A DNA stretch of 64,000 nt from Rhodoferax sp. BAB1 (GTDB lineage Bacteria; Pseudomonadota; Gammaproteobacteria; Burkholderiales; Burkholderiaceae_C): positions 2,190,001-2,254,000 of the forward strand of contig NZ_CP054424.1 in assembly GCF_013334205.1 (NCBI RefSeq), written 5' to 3'. Shown piece after piece: positions 22,330 through 31,009 of the stretch (the first letter of the stretch is position 1; every line of letters begins with the position of its first letter). Under the pieces are notes generated by a model. That model was not told where the DNA came from. It saw nothing but the letters and a program-made list of their open reading frames with translations, and made no database searches. The translations under genes and the position numbers were made by a program.

Positions 22330-22336
22330 TGGTTCC

Positions 22337-22816
22337 TCAGACGCGGGCGATGGTCTGCGTGCGGCGGATCTTCTGCTGCAGCTGGATGATGCCGTAGATC
22401 AGGGCCTCGGCCGTGGGCGGGCAGCCCGGCACGTAGACGTCGACCGGCACGATGCGGTCGCAGCCGCGCACCACCGAGTAGCTGTAGTGGTAATAACCTC
22501 CACCGTTGGCGCAGGAGCCCATGGAGATGACCCAGCGCGGCTCGCTCATCTGGTCGTAGACCTTGCGCAGGGCCGGGGCCATCTTGTTGCACAGGGTGCC
22601 GGCCACGATCATCAGGTCGGACTGGCGCGGGCTGGCACGGAAGACCTCGGCACCGAAGCGGCCGATGTCGTAACGGGCGGCTGCCGCATGCATCATCTCG
22701 ACCGCGCAGCAGGCCAGACCGAAGGTCATGGGCCAGAGCGAGCCGGTCTTGGCCCAGTTCACCACCGTGTCGTAGCTGGTGGTGACGAAGCCTTCTTTCA
22801 TCACGCCTTCAATCAT
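22337..22816 (-). CDS. nuoB: NADH-quinone oxidoreductase subunit B
   Basis: A 159-residue subunit that binds the terminal cluster N2. The unusual tandem cysteines ACCAVEMM and the other ligands in GSCAN and VPGCPP are present. A longer frame reaches 22918 through the intergenic repeat, but the ATG at 22816 has an AAGGAT ribosome site and gives the normal length, so it is chosen. The 117 bases between nuoB and nuoA, longer than any other gap in the operon, are mostly filled by the repeat. Confidence 0.96.
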   Translation of the reverse strand: MIEGVMKEGFVTTSYDTVVNWAKTGSLWPMTFGLACCAVEMMHAAAARYDIGRFGAEVFRASPRQSDLMIVAGTLCNKMAPALRKVYDQMSEPRWVISMGSCANGGGYYHYSYSVVRGCDRIVPVDVYVPGCPPTAEALIYGIIQLQQKIRRTQTIARV

Positions 22817-22854
22817 GACGAATATCCTTAATGACCTTGTTGAAACCGTCAGTC

Positions 22855-22930
22855 GCCGCCGGGCCGCCCCAAGGTGACTGGGCCCCCTCGGGGGGCAGCG
22901 CAGCACACGAAGTGGCAAGCGTGGGGGCCA
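22855..22930 (+). repeat. Intergenic palindromic repeat, copy 1 (nuoB-nuoA gap)
   Basis: About 76 bases that match, in opposite orientation, the element at 24734-24809 between tpiA and the quinone reductase gene. Shared blocks are GCCGCCGGGCCG, CCCAAGG, a GGCCCCC/GGGGGGC hairpin core, GCAGCGCAG and CAAGCGTGGGGGC. It looks like a REP-type or non-autonomous palindromic element. Being inside the nuo transcript it could form an mRNA hairpin between nuoA and nuoB. Confidence 0.8.
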
Positions 22931-22933
22931 TAT

Positions 22934-23293
22934 TCATTCCCAGTCCAGGGCGCCCTTTTTCCACTCGTAGACAAAGCCCACGACGAGGATGGCGATGAAC
23001 ACCATGGCGGCCCAGAAACCCACCGCACCCACCTCCTTGAGCGCCACGGCCCAGGGGAAGAGGAAGGCGATTTCCAGGTCGAACAGGATGAACAGGATGG
23101 CAACGAGGTAGTAGCGCACGTCGAACTTCATGCGCGCGTCTTCGAACGCTTCGAAACCACACTCGTAGGGAGAATTTTTCGCCGCGTCGGGGCGATTGGG
23201 GCCCAGGATGTAGCCGATGACCTGGGGGATGACGCCGACGGCAATGCCGACCAAGATGAACAGAAGGACGGGAAGGTACTGATCGAGGCTCAT
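22934..23293 (-). CDS. nuoA: NADH-quinone oxidoreductase subunit A
   Basis: A 119-residue membrane subunit with three helices that starts the nuo operon. The conserved loop [21 protein letters not shown] lies between helices 1 and 2 and closes the quinone chamber. The gene starts about 55 bases downstream of the tRNA-Leu gene on the same strand, so the tRNA and complex I genes may share transcription. Confidence 0.97.
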   Translation of the reverse strand: MSLDQYLPVLLFILVGIAVGVIPQVIGYILGPNRPDAAKNSPYECGFEAFEDARMKFDVRYYLVAILFILFDLEIAFLFPWAVALKEVGAVGFWAAMVFIAILVVGFVYEWKKGALDWE

Positions 23294-23348
23294 CTTGAAT
23301 GCTGATCACCGTTGGGCCGCCCGGGTTGTACCCGGACGGTCATTTATA

Positions 23349-23433
23349 TGGTGCCGTCGGCGAGACTCGAACTCGCACAGCTTTCGCCACTACCCCCTCA
23401 AGATAGCGTGTCTACCAATTTCACCACGACGGC
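23349..23433 (-). tRNA. tRNA-Leu (anticodon GAG)
   Basis: An 85-base gene with encoded CCA. The acceptor arms pair GCCGTCG with CGACGGC, the T-arm is CGAGTTCGAGTCTCG, and the anticodon loop TTGAGGG is closed by CTATC/GGTAG, giving anticodon GAG. A long variable arm (TGGCGAAAGCTGT) marks it as class II, as expected for leucine. It lies between secG and nuoA. Confidence 0.96.
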
Positions 23434-23547
23434 TTGTCTCTGTTGCCAGACTTGCATGAGGGCCTGATAGCTCACCCGGCAAGCCTTGGAGTTTACTCCG
23501 AAATCACCCCTCTTCCCGGGGAGAAGTTCCGGAATTCTTGACTCAGG

Positions 23548-23952
23548 TCATCGTGCCGGAATCTGCGCCGGGCCCGGCACAACGGGAGCTGCGGGGGCGG
23601 ACGCGGGAGCGGCATCGACCGGTACCGTCGTGCCCGGAATCTGGGCTGCCGTTTCCGGCGCCGCCGGCGCGGTCACGGCACTGCCTTCGAGCACGCTGCC
23701 GGTGCTGGCCGGGCGCACATTGCTGAAATAGGCCAGCGCCAGAGTGCTCACGAAGAACACCGTGGCCAGCACGGCCGTGGTGCGCGAAAGAAAGTTGGCG
23801 CTGCCGCTGGCGCCGAACAGGCTGCCCGACGAGCCGCTGCCGAAGGCCGCGCCCATGTCGGCGCCCTTGCCATGCTGGACCAGGATCAGGCCGATCATGG
23901 CCACGGCCGTGACGATCTGCACCGTGATGATGATGGTGACGATGAAACTCAT
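23548..23952 (-). CDS. secG: Protein translocase subunit SecG
   Basis: A 134-residue inner-membrane component of the SecYEG channel. Two helices (about residues 3-24 and 56-77) flank the conserved loop QHGKGADMGAAFGSGSSGSL. The C-terminus is an alanine/proline-rich tail common in this group. It is downstream of tpiA by 36 bases on the same strand, a typical tpiA-secG pair. Confidence 0.95.
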   Translation of the reverse strand: MSFIVTIIITVQIVTAVAMIGLILVQHGKGADMGAAFGSGSSGSLFGASGSANFLSRTTAVLATVFFVSTLALAYFSNVRPASTGSVLEGSAVTAPAAPETAAQIPGTTVPVDAAPASAPAAPVVPGPAQIPAR

Positions 23953-23988
23953 GTTTACTCCTAAATTCGTAGCAATCGAGCGGCTGCT

Positions 23989-24732
23989 TCAGCCGGCCGC
24001 GGAAATGATGGCGAGGAAATCGGGGGCCTTGAGCGAAGCGCCGCCGATCAGGCCGCCATCGATGTCGCTCTGGGCCAGCAGCTGCGCGGCATTGGCCGCG
24101 TTCATGCTGCCGCCATAGAGCAGCTTGATGCGCTCGGACTGCGGCGTGGCCGCCTTGAGCTGCGCACGCAACACGGCGTGCACCTGCTGCGCCTGCTCGG
24201 GACTGGCAGTCTTGCCGGTGCCGATGGCCCAGACGGGCTCGTAGGCCACGACGACCTCGCTGATGCAGTGGCCATTGAGGTGGATCACCGCGGCCAGCTG
24301 GCGCTTGACCACCTCCTCGGTCTTGCCTGCCTCGCGTTCGGCCAGGGTCTCGCCCACGCAGACGATGGGCGTGACGCCGCCGGCCAGCGCGCGCTGCGCC
24401 TTGGCGGCCACCACGGCATCGGTCTCGCCGTGGTACAGCCTACGCTCCGAGTGGCCGACGATGGCGTAACGCACACCGAAGTCCTTGAGCATGGCCACGG
24501 ACACTTCGCCCGTGTAGGCACCCAGTTCATGCTGCGAGACGTCCTGCGCCCCCAGCTCCACCGGGCTGGTGGCCAGCAGCATCTGGCACTGAGCCAGATA
24601 AGGAGCAGGCACACAGACGGCGATGTCACACGCCGGGTCCTTCAGGCCGGACAGCAGACCCTTGAGCAGGGCCTGGTTGGCCGCCAGGCTGCCATTCATC
24701 TTCCAGTTGCCGGCGATCAGCTTCTTGGTCAT
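23989..24732 (-). CDS. tpiA: Triosephosphate isomerase
   Basis: A 247-residue TIM-barrel enzyme interconverting glyceraldehyde 3-phosphate and dihydroxyacetone phosphate. Catalytic residues can be seen: Lys in AGNWKMNG, His in VGHSERR and Glu in [15 protein letters not shown], plus the phosphate-binding [11 protein letters not shown]. The ATG at 24732 is directly preceded by the end of the repeat at 24734-24809, whose GTGGGGGCG is the only purine-rich sequence available as a ribosome site. Confidence 0.97.
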   Translation of the reverse strand: MTKKLIAGNWKMNGSLAANQALLKGLLSGLKDPACDIAVCVPAPYLAQCQMLLATSPVELGAQDVSQHELGAYTGEVSVAMLKDFGVRYAIVGHSERRLYHGETDAVVAAKAQRALAGGVTPIVCVGETLAEREAGKTEEVVKRQLAAVIHLNGHCISEVVVAYEPVWAIGTGKTASPEQAQQVHAVLRAQLKAATPQSERIKLLYGGSMNAANAAQLLAQSDIDGGLIGGASLKAPDFLAIISAAG

Positions 24733-24733
24733 A

Positions 24734-24809
24734 GCGCCCCCACGCTTGTCATTTCATGTACTGCGCTGCCCCCCTCGGGGGCCTTCGCGCCTTGGGACGG
24801 CCCGGCGGC
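24734..24809 (-). repeat. Intergenic palindromic repeat, copy 2 (upstream of tpiA)
   Basis: The inverted counterpart of the element at 22855-22930. It fills the 79-base gap between the quinone reductase stop and the tpiA start almost exactly, and its CAAGCGTGGGGGC end abuts the tpiA ATG. The inserted element therefore seems to supply the tpiA translation initiation region. Confidence 0.8.
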
Positions 24810-24811
24810 GC

Positions 24812-25831
24812 TCATGCTGCACTCCAGGTCAGCACGATCTTGCCGATGTGCTGGTTCGATTCCATCAGCGCATGCGCGCGTGCCGCACCGCTGCCGGTGG
24901 GATCCTTGGCGTCCACGGCCGCGTAGGTGCTGTGGATCACGGGCTTGACCTTGCCAGCCTCGATCAGCGGCCAGGCATGCTTCAGGCAGGCCTGCGCAAT
25001 CGCCTGCTTGAAGGCGATGGGGCGCGGACGCAGCGTGGAACCGGTGATGGTCAGGCGCTTGCGCAAGACCAGGCCCGCGTTGAAATTGCTCTTGGTACCG
25101 CCCTGCACGGCGATGATGACGATACGACCATCCTCGGCCAGGCTCTCGACCTCGCGCGCGACGTACTCGCCGCCCACCATGTCGAGGATCACGTCCACAC
25201 CCTTGCCATCGGTCAGGCGCTTGACCTCGTCCTTGAAGTCTTGCGTCTTGTAGTTGATGGCATGGTCGGCGCCCAGTTTCAGGCAGGCGGCGCACTTGTC
25301 GTCGCTGCCGGCCGTCACGATCACTTTCGCACCCATGGCCTTGGCCAGCTGGATGGCGGTGACGCCGATGCCACTCGACCCACCCTGGATCAACAGCGTC
25401 TCGCCGGCCTGCAGGCGACCGCGGTCGAACACATTGCTCCAGACGGTGAAGAAGGTCTCTGGCAGCGAAGCCGCCTCGACATCACTCAGGCCCTTGGGGT
25501 ACGGCAGGCACTGCGCGATGGGTGCGGTGCACAGCTCGGCATAACCGCCGCCAGCCACCAACGCGCACACCTTGTCGCCCAGCTTGAAACCGGCTTGCGC
25601 CAGGGCCGCGGCATCACCGCCCACGATCGCGCCGGCCACTTCGAGGCCGGGGATGTCGGAGGCGCCCGGTGGCACCGGGTAGTTGCCGGTGCGCTGGAAC
25701 ACGTCGGGCCGGTTGATGCCGCTGGCGACCACGCGGATCAGCAGCTCACCTGCACCCGGCACCGGGTCGGGGCGCTGGCCCAGACGCAGCACCTCGGGCG
25801 CACCGTAGGAAGTGATTTCGATGGCTTTCAT
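24812..25831 (-). CDS. NAD(P)H-quinone oxidoreductase, zinc-independent MDR family
   Basis: A 339-residue medium-chain dehydrogenase of the quinone oxidoreductase/PIG3 type. It has the N-terminal GroES-like domain (PGAGELLIRVVASGINRPD) and the nucleotide-binding motif IQGGSSGIGVTAIQLAKAMG around residue 145. The zinc-binding cysteines of alcohol dehydrogenases are absent, as in this subgroup. It probably reduces quinones or enones with NADPH. It is upstream of tpiA, separated by the repeat, and follows pnp by 67 bases. Confidence 0.9.
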   Translation of the reverse strand: MKAIEITSYGAPEVLRLGQRPDPVPGAGELLIRVVASGINRPDVFQRTGNYPVPPGASDIPGLEVAGAIVGGDAAALAQAGFKLGDKVCALVAGGGYAELCTAPIAQCLPYPKGLSDVEAASLPETFFTVWSNVFDRGRLQAGETLLIQGGSSGIGVTAIQLAKAMGAKVIVTAGSDDKCAACLKLGADHAINYKTQDFKDEVKRLTDGKGVDVILDMVGGEYVAREVESLAEDGRIVIIAVQGGTKSNFNAGLVLRKRLTITGSTLRPRPIAFKQAIAQACLKHAWPLIEAGKVKPVIHSTYAAVDAKDPTGSGAARAHALMESNQHIGKIVLTWSAA

Positions 25832-25898
25832 GGTCTCTCGCTCCGACAGCGCCTGCGGACCCGCCGCAGGACGCCGTCGTCAGGGTGACAAAGTCGGA

Positions 25899-28022
25899 TC
25901 AGGCCTGTTCGCCGCCGTTGTTCTGGGCCGGACGGTCCAGCAGCGCCTTCATGGACAGCTTGATGCGACCCTTCTCGTCGGTCTCCAGCACCTTGACCTT
26001 GACGATCTGGCCTTCGGACAGGTAGTCCGTGACCTTCTCGACACGCTCGTGGGCGATCTGGCTGATGTGCAGCAGGCCGTCCTTGCCGGGCAGCAGGTTG
26101 ACCAGGGCACCGAAGTCCAGGATCTTGGTGATCGGGCCTTCGTAGACCTTGCCGATTTCGACTTCGGCGGTGATCTCGGTGATGCGACGCTTGGCTTCCT
26201 CAGCCTTGGTGGCGTCGGTGGCGGCGATGGTGATGGTGCCGTCTTCCTCGATGTTGATCTGGCAGCCGGTCTCGTCGGTCAGCGCGCGGATCACGGCGCC
26301 GCCCTTGCCGATCACGTCACGGATCTTCTCGGGGTTGATCTTCATGGTGAAGAGCTTGGGCGCGAAGTTGGAAACTTCGGTCTTGGCCTCGCCCATGGCT
26401 TCCTGCATCTTGCCCAGGATGTGCATGCGGGCTTCCTTGGCCTGGGCCAGGGCGACCTGCATGATTTCTTTGGTGATGCCCTGGATCTTGATGTCCATCT
26501 GCAGGGCATTGATGCCGTTGGTGGTACCGGCCACCTTGAAGTCCATGTCGCCCAGGTGATCTTCGTCACCCAGGATGTCGGTCAGCACGGCGAAACGGTT
26601 GCCGTCCTTGATCAGGCCCATGGCGATGCCGGCCACGTGGGCCTTCATCGGCACGCCGGCGTCCATCAGCGACAGGCAGCCGCCGCAGACGGAAGCCATC
26701 GACGAGGAACCGTTGGACTCGGTGATCTCGGACACCACACGCATGGTGTAGGGGAACTCTTCCTTGCTCGGCAGGCAGGCCACCAGGGCACGCTTGGCCA
26801 GACGGCCGTGGCCGATCTCGCGGCGCTTCGGGGTGCCGAAACGGCCGGCTTCGCCGGTGGCGAAGGGAGGCATGTTGTAGTGCAGCATGAAGCGGTCTTC
26901 GAACTCGCCGGCCAGCGCGTCGATGCGCTGCGCGTCGCGCTCGGTGCCCAGCGTGGCAACCACCAGGGCCTGGGTCTCGCCGCGCGTGAACAGGGCGGAA
27001 CCGTGGGTACGGGGCAGCACGCCGTTGCGGATCTCGATGGGGCGCACGGTACGCGTGTCGCGGCCGTCGATGCGCGGCTCGCCGGCCAGGATCTGGCTGC
27101 GCACGATGCGCGCTTCGATGTCGAACAGCATGCCTTCGACCTTGACGCTGTCGAACTCGACGCCGGACTCTTTCAGGTCGGCCATCACGACGGCATAGGT
27201 CTCGCGGCAGGCGTGGGTGCGGGCCTGCTTGTTGCGGATCTGGTAGGCGGCGCGCAGCTTCTCTTCGGCCAGCGCATTGACCTTGGCGATCAGGGCCTCG
27301 TCCTTGGCCGGGGCCTTCCAGTCCCAGGCCGGCTTGCCGGCGTCACGCACCAGCTCGTGGATGGCGTTGATGGCGATATTGCCCTGCTCGTGGCCGAACA
27401 CCACGGCGCCCAGCATGATCTCTTCCGACAGCTGTTGCGCTTCGGATTCCACCATCAGCACGGCGGATTCGGTACCGGCGACGACCAGATCCATCTGGCT
27501 GTCCTTGAGCTGGGTCTGGCCCGGGTTCAGGACGTATTCGCCATTGATGTAACCCACGCGCGCGGCACCGATGGGGCCGTTGAAGGGGATGCCGCTGATG
27601 CTTAAAGCGGCGCTGGTGGCGATCATGGCGGCGATGTCGGCCTGCACTTCGGGGTTCAGGCTCACGACGTGCACGATCACCTGGACTTCGTTGTAGAAGC
27701 CTTCGGGGAACAGCGGACGGATCGGGCGGTCGATCAGGCGGCAGGTCAGGGTCTCCAGCTCGCTGGGACGGCCTTCACGCTTGAAGAAGCTGCCGGGGAT
27801 CTTGCCGGCGGCGTAGGACTTCTCGGTGTAGTCCACCGTCAGGGGGAAGAAGTCCTGGCCCGGCTTGGCGCTCTTGGTGGCCACCACGGTGGCCAGCACC
27901 ACGGTGTCGTCGATGTTGACCAGCACGGCACCGGTGGCCTGGCGGGCGATTTCGCCGGTTTCCATGGTGACCGTGTGCTGGCCCCACTGGAAGGTCTTGC
28001 TGACTTTGTTGAACATGGTCAT
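25899..28022 (-). CDS. pnp: Polyribonucleotide nucleotidyltransferase (PNPase)
   Basis: A 707-residue phosphorolytic 3'-5' exoribonuclease, a trimer in the RNA degradosome. Two RNase PH domains (about residues 10-230 and 310-540) are followed by a KH domain ([20 protein letters not shown]) and an S1 domain ([20 protein letters not shown]). The ATG at 28022 has AGGAG 7 bases upstream. It lies downstream of rpsO on the same strand, the classic rpsO-pnp order, with a folded intergenic RNA that may mediate autoregulation. Confidence 0.97.
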   Translation of the reverse strand: MTMFNKVSKTFQWGQHTVTMETGEIARQATGAVLVNIDDTVVLATVVATKSAKPGQDFFPLTVDYTEKSYAAGKIPGSFFKREGRPSELETLTCRLIDRPIRPLFPEGFYNEVQVIVHVVSLNPEVQADIAAMIATSAALSISGIPFNGPIGAARVGYINGEYVLNPGQTQLKDSQMDLVVAGTESAVLMVESEAQQLSEEIMLGAVVFGHEQGNIAINAIHELVRDAGKPAWDWKAPAKDEALIAKVNALAEEKLRAAYQIRNKQARTHACRETYAVVMADLKESGVEFDSVKVEGMLFDIEARIVRSQILAGEPRIDGRDTRTVRPIEIRNGVLPRTHGSALFTRGETQALVVATLGTERDAQRIDALAGEFEDRFMLHYNMPPFATGEAGRFGTPKRREIGHGRLAKRALVACLPSKEEFPYTMRVVSEITESNGSSSMASVCGGCLSLMDAGVPMKAHVAGIAMGLIKDGNRFAVLTDILGDEDHLGDMDFKVAGTTNGINALQMDIKIQGITKEIMQVALAQAKEARMHILGKMQEAMGEAKTEVSNFAPKLFTMKINPEKIRDVIGKGGAVIRALTDETGCQINIEEDGTITIAATDATKAEEAKRRITEITAEVEIGKVYEGPITKILDFGALVNLLPGKDGLLHISQIAHERVEKVTDYLSEGQIVKVKVLETDEKGRIKLSMKALLDRPAQNNGGEQA

Positions 28023-28101
28023 GTGTTTTCTCCTGTATGGATCAAGGGAGGTCTAAGCCGCCTCCCCTAGGGCTCGAAGCCACATCACAGAACACGATGC
28101 C

Positions 28102-28145
28102 ATTCCAGAGAAAGTCGAGGAAATTCACCCGATTTCCTCTGGAAT
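28102..28145 (-). promoter_or_regulatory. Long hairpin in the pnp leader
   Basis: The arms ATTCCAGAG and CTCTGGAAT, with an inner GAGGAAAT/ATTTCCTC pairing alternative, form a strong stem between rpsO and pnp. In E. coli a stem-loop at this position is cut by RNase III and used by PNPase to repress its own synthesis; the same role is inferred here from position and structure. Confidence 0.5.
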
Positions 28146-28186
28146 GACACAGCTTCGCTCTGTTCCTGTCTGCTCCGAAGTACAAA

Positions 28187-28216
28187 GCGCCTGAGCTAGA
28201 AATCCAACTCAGGCGC
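28187..28216 (-). terminator. Hairpin after rpsO
   Basis: GCGCCTGAG pairs with CTCAGGCGC around a 12-base loop, followed on the minus strand by TTTG. It lies 24 bases past the rpsO stop and probably ends part of the rpsO transcript, letting some polymerase read into pnp. Confidence 0.65.
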
Positions 28217-28239
28217 TCCTGTTCATCTGTCCGGGGCGA

Positions 28240-28506
28240 TTACTTGCGCAGGCCCAGCTTGGTGATCAGCGCGCTGTAACGGTCGAAGTCCTTGGACTTC
28301 AGGTAGTCCAGCAGCTTGCGGCGACGGCTCACCATGCGCAGCAGACCGCGACGGCCGTGGTGGTCCTTGGCGTGGGTCTTGAAGTGCGGGGTCAGTTCGT
28401 TGATGCGGGCGGTCAGCAGGGCGACCTGGACTTCCGGGCTGCCGGTGTCGGTAGCGGAACGGGCATTGGCCTTGACAACTTCGGCCTTGATGCTGGTAGC
28501 GATCAT
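28240..28506 (-). CDS. rpsO: 30S ribosomal protein S15
   Basis: An 88-residue primary 16S rRNA-binding protein of the small subunit. The signature [20 protein letters not shown] and the C-terminal [21 protein letters not shown] pattern are complete, and length is normal. The start is ATG at 28506. It heads the rpsO-pnp unit. Confidence 0.97.
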   Translation of the reverse strand: MIATSIKAEVVKANARSATDTGSPEVQVALLTARINELTPHFKTHAKDHHGRRGLLRMVSRRRKLLDYLKSKDFDRYSALITKLGLRK

Positions 28507-28639
28507 TTCTATTTCCTGTCATGCGGGACGAAACCGGCCGCTTTCGGTCGGGACGTCCCAGGGTTTACAACTTGCGTCAGCGGCTGGAACTGCTACTGAC
28601 GTGCGCTCTGCAAGCCTTGGCAGGCCGCAGAACCATGGA

Positions 28640-28645
28640 ATTATA
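28640..28645 (-). promoter_or_regulatory. Candidate -10 element of the rpsO promoter
   Basis: On the minus strand a perfect TATAAT lies 134 bases upstream of the rpsO start. No convincing -35 hexamer is found 16-18 bases upstream of it. The leader between this site and rpsO contains a GCGTCAG/CTGACG inverted repeat that could be an autoregulatory structure. Confidence 0.45.
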
Positions 28646-28669
28646 GCCCAAACCGCGAGACGGTAGTGC

Positions 28670-29827
28670 CTACTTACGTTCCAGCCACCCACGCAGCCGC
28701 TCCACACCCAGCACCAGGCGCTGCGGGTCCTTGGACGCAAAGCACCAACGCAGCCAGCCCTGGGCCTCCGGGGCAAAGGCCTCGCCCGGCGCCAGGCCCA
28801 GGCCGGCCTCGCGCACCAGGCGCTTGGCCGTGGCCAGGGAGTCGTCATGGCCGGCTAGGCGGAAAAAGGCGTACATGCCGGCCGCGGGCTTGGCCAGCTC
28901 CACACCCGGCAGGGCCTGCAACAAGGGCACCAGGGTGTCGCGGCAGGTTTTAAGGTGGGCCACGACCCGCGGCGTGATCTCAGCCGCACGCTCCAGCGCC
29001 ACCTGGGCGGCACGCTGGGTGAAGACGCTGGCGCAGGAGGTGTTGAACTCGATCAGCTTGCCCACGTCGTGGGTGATGGCAGGCGGCAGCACCAGCCAGC
29101 CCAGGCGCCAGCCTGTCATCAGGAAACTCTTGGAAAAGCTGTGCACCACGACCAGCCGGTCTTCGGAGGAGGCGATGTCCAGGAAACTGGGCGCGCAGCC
29201 ATTCGGCGAGGTTTCATAGAAAAGCTGGGAATAGACCTCGTCCGCCACGATCCAGGTGCCGGTCTTGCGGCAATGGTCCAGGATGCGCTGCTGCTCCTCG
29301 CGCGTGAGCGTCCAGCCCGTGGGGTTGCTGGGCGCGTTGAGGATCAGCACCTTGGTGGCCGGGGTCACTGCGGCCAGCAGCGCCTCCAGGTCCAGCGTCC
29401 AGGCGCCCGCCACGGGCTTGAGGGGGATGGGCTTGAGCCGTGCCCCCAGGATGAGCGGCTGCGCCGTGAGGTTGGGCCAGACCGGGGTCACGATGGCCAC
29501 CTCGTCACCCGCTTCCAGCAGGGCCTGCATGGCGATCATCAGCGCGTTGACACCGCCCGAGGTCACGGCAATGCGGTCCGGCGCCACGGTGCCGTGCAGG
29601 CGACTCAGGTGCAGGGCAATCGCCGCGCGCAGCTCGGGCAGGCCCAGGTTGTGGCTGTAGAAGGTCTCGCCCTTACTAAGAGAATCGATGGCCGCCTGGC
29701 GCACGAAGTCGGGGGTGACCTCGTCGCCCTCACCGAACCAGAAGGCCAGCACGTCGCTGCGGCCGATGCCGGCATTGGCCACTTCACGGATTTTGGATTC
29801 TTCCAGGTCAAGGATCACTTGTCGCAT
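28670..29827 (-). CDS. Pyridoxal phosphate-dependent aminotransferase, class I/II
   Basis: A 385-residue fold-type I aminotransferase. The PLP lysine lies in SFSKSFLMTGWRLGW and the cofactor-binding asparagine in LNAPSNPTGW; VADEVYSQLFYE supplies the Asp and Tyr contacts. It resembles the aspartate/aromatic aminotransferase group, but the amino donor cannot be fixed. An upstream in-frame ATG at 30040 is ignored, since the ATG at 29827 has a GAGGGAG ribosome site and matches the family start (MRQVILDLEESKIREVANAG). It ends just before the rpsO promoter region. Confidence 0.9.
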   Translation of the reverse strand: MRQVILDLEESKIREVANAGIGRSDVLAFWFGEGDEVTPDFVRQAAIDSLSKGETFYSHNLGLPELRAAIALHLSRLHGTVAPDRIAVTSGGVNALMIAMQALLEAGDEVAIVTPVWPNLTAQPLILGARLKPIPLKPVAGAWTLDLEALLAAVTPATKVLILNAPSNPTGWTLTREEQQRILDHCRKTGTWIVADEVYSQLFYETSPNGCAPSFLDIASSEDRLVVVHSFSKSFLMTGWRLGWLVLPPAITHDVGKLIEFNTSCASVFTQRAAQVALERAAEITPRVVAHLKTCRDTLVPLLQALPGVELAKPAAGMYAFFRLAGHDDSLATAKRLVREAGLGLAPGEAFAPEAQGWLRWCFASKDPQRLVLGVERLRGWLERK

Positions 29828-29949
29828 GTCTTCTCCCTCACAAGGGCTTGATTGTGCCGCCTGGCCGGAACGTGCGCAGCGGCCGGGCATGGCGACAGCG
29901 CCCCCATTTTCAAGACCCGGCCCCGAAAAATTTGCCCCTCGCCCCGGGC

Positions 29950-29980
29950 CTTGAAAACTTTTCACCCCGTGCCCAGTTAT
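29950..29980 (+). promoter_or_regulatory. Candidate sigma-32 promoter of the second hsp20
   Basis: CTTGAAA (exact consensus, 29950-29956) is followed after 15 bases by CCCAGTTAT (29972-29980), a partial fit to CCCCATNT. It is 62 bases upstream of the hsp20 start at 30043 and in the right orientation. Confidence 0.5.
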
Positions 29981-30042
29981 GCCCTGCGGCCGGCAGTGCC
30001 TCCGCACACCGAGCCACCCCTTAACACCACAGGAGTTCAACC

Positions 30043-30402
30043 ATGCTGTTTGTTCCCGTCATCCGCCGTTCCGCTTTCTCCCCCTCGCTGCGCGCCTTCG
30101 ACCGCTTCTTCAATGAGTCCGCACCGGCCGAGCAGCCGGCCAGCGCCGCCGAAGACAAGGCTTACGAGCTGAGCTTCGACGTGCCCGGCGTCAGCCGCGA
30201 GCAGCTGTCCATCGGCATCGAAGGCAATGTGATCCGCATCGAAACCCTGCCCGAAGCCAAGCGCCAGTACAAGGCCGCCTACGAGCTGCCGCAGGACATT
30301 GATGTGGCCAAGAGCGAAGCCAAGCTGGACAACGGCGTGCTCACGCTCAAACTGGTCAAGGTTCAGCCGGCAGACAAGACCGTCAAGCTGGCGATCAACT
30401 GA
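30043..30402 (+). CDS. Small heat-shock protein, Hsp20/alpha-crystallin family
   Basis: A 119-residue holdase chaperone, shorter than the paralogue at 216. The alpha-crystallin domain covers about residues 35-115 with YELSFDVPGVSREQLSIGIE and the signature LDNGVLTLKLVK. The residues between the two halves are compact, so it is close to the minimal size for the family. The ATG has AGGAG 7 bases upstream (in ACAGGAGTTCAACC). It is monocistronic with its own terminator. Confidence 0.92.
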   Translation: MLFVPVIRRSAFSPSLRAFDRFFNESAPAEQPASAAEDKAYELSFDVPGVSREQLSIGIEGNVIRIETLPEAKRQYKAAYELPQDIDVAKSEAKLDNGVLTLKLVKVQPADKTVKLAIN

Positions 30403-30417
30403 TCCTCACCTCCCAAC

Positions 30418-30446
30418 AAAAAGGCCGCGAAATTCGCGGCCTTTTT
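30418..30446 (+). terminator. Rho-independent terminator after hsp20
   Basis: GGCCGCGAA and TTCGCGGCC form a 9-bp stem with a single loop base, flanked by an A-run before and a T-run after, 15 bases past the stop. The symmetric A/T flanks would also work in the reverse direction for the orphan gene ending at 30510. Confidence 0.9.
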
Positions 30447-30509
30447 GTACGTTCAACTTTGGATTTGAGCCACCACTGCAACTAGTTTGGTAGAGCACCC
30501 TACTAAGAC

Positions 30510-30971
30510 CTAGTGCGCAAGCTGCATGTACTTCGAAAAATAAGCATCGAGAACGTCGTACTGAGACATAAACCATTTCTTGATCTCTGACTGCTCGCGA
30601 ACATTCTTTGTACGTTCATCACCAACACCAACCCCCTCTAGCTCTGCTTGAAGACAAGCCAGCCGAAGTGCCTGGTGATAAAGCGCCTTGTGAAGATAGT
30701 CTTCAATTTCCGCATCTAAAAGCCACTTTGCCTCACGGGTCGCGGCCAAGAACTTGAATGTCTCTTCGTCCTTCGCTCGTCCAGACGTCATGATTCCGGC
30801 AAGCAAGTCTCGTGAAGCGGCGTAGACAGAGAACCGTCGATCAAAAAGCTCCAGTTTTAGTTTGTTTTGCCCGAGACGCCACTGCCGAAATGCAATGAAT
30901 GCGCCAAACACCGCAACGATTGGTGTCAACAGCGCCGATGAATAGGCAGTCCAATGAGGATCGCAGGTCAT
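30510..30971 (-). CDS. AT-rich orphan membrane-anchored protein
   Basis: A 153-residue protein of unknown function, AT-richer than its neighbours. One N-terminal transmembrane helix (about residues 8-27, SALLTPIVAVFGAFIAFRQW) precedes a long helical cytoplasmic part rich in charged residues. This resembles DUF4760-like small membrane proteins, often found in accessory regions. The same overall plan occurs in the unrelated-looking gene at 44822. The gene sits between hsp20 and tsaD with no operon partner, consistent with an inserted single gene. Confidence 0.65.
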   Translation of the reverse strand: MTCDPHWTAYSSALLTPIVAVFGAFIAFRQWRLGQNKLKLELFDRRFSVYAASRDLLAGIMTSGRAKDEETFKFLAATREAKWLLDAEIEDYLHKALYHQALRLACLQAELEGVGVGDERTKNVREQSEIKKWFMSQYDVLDAYFSKYMQLAH

Positions 30972-31009
30972 GCTATGTCTCCGGAGATAGAGAAGAAGCT
31001 ACTCAGTCC

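Noticed and set aside
30450..30510. A complete tRNA gene near TTGGTAGAGCACC
   Set aside because: No acceptor or T-arm pairing can be drawn on either strand around the motif.
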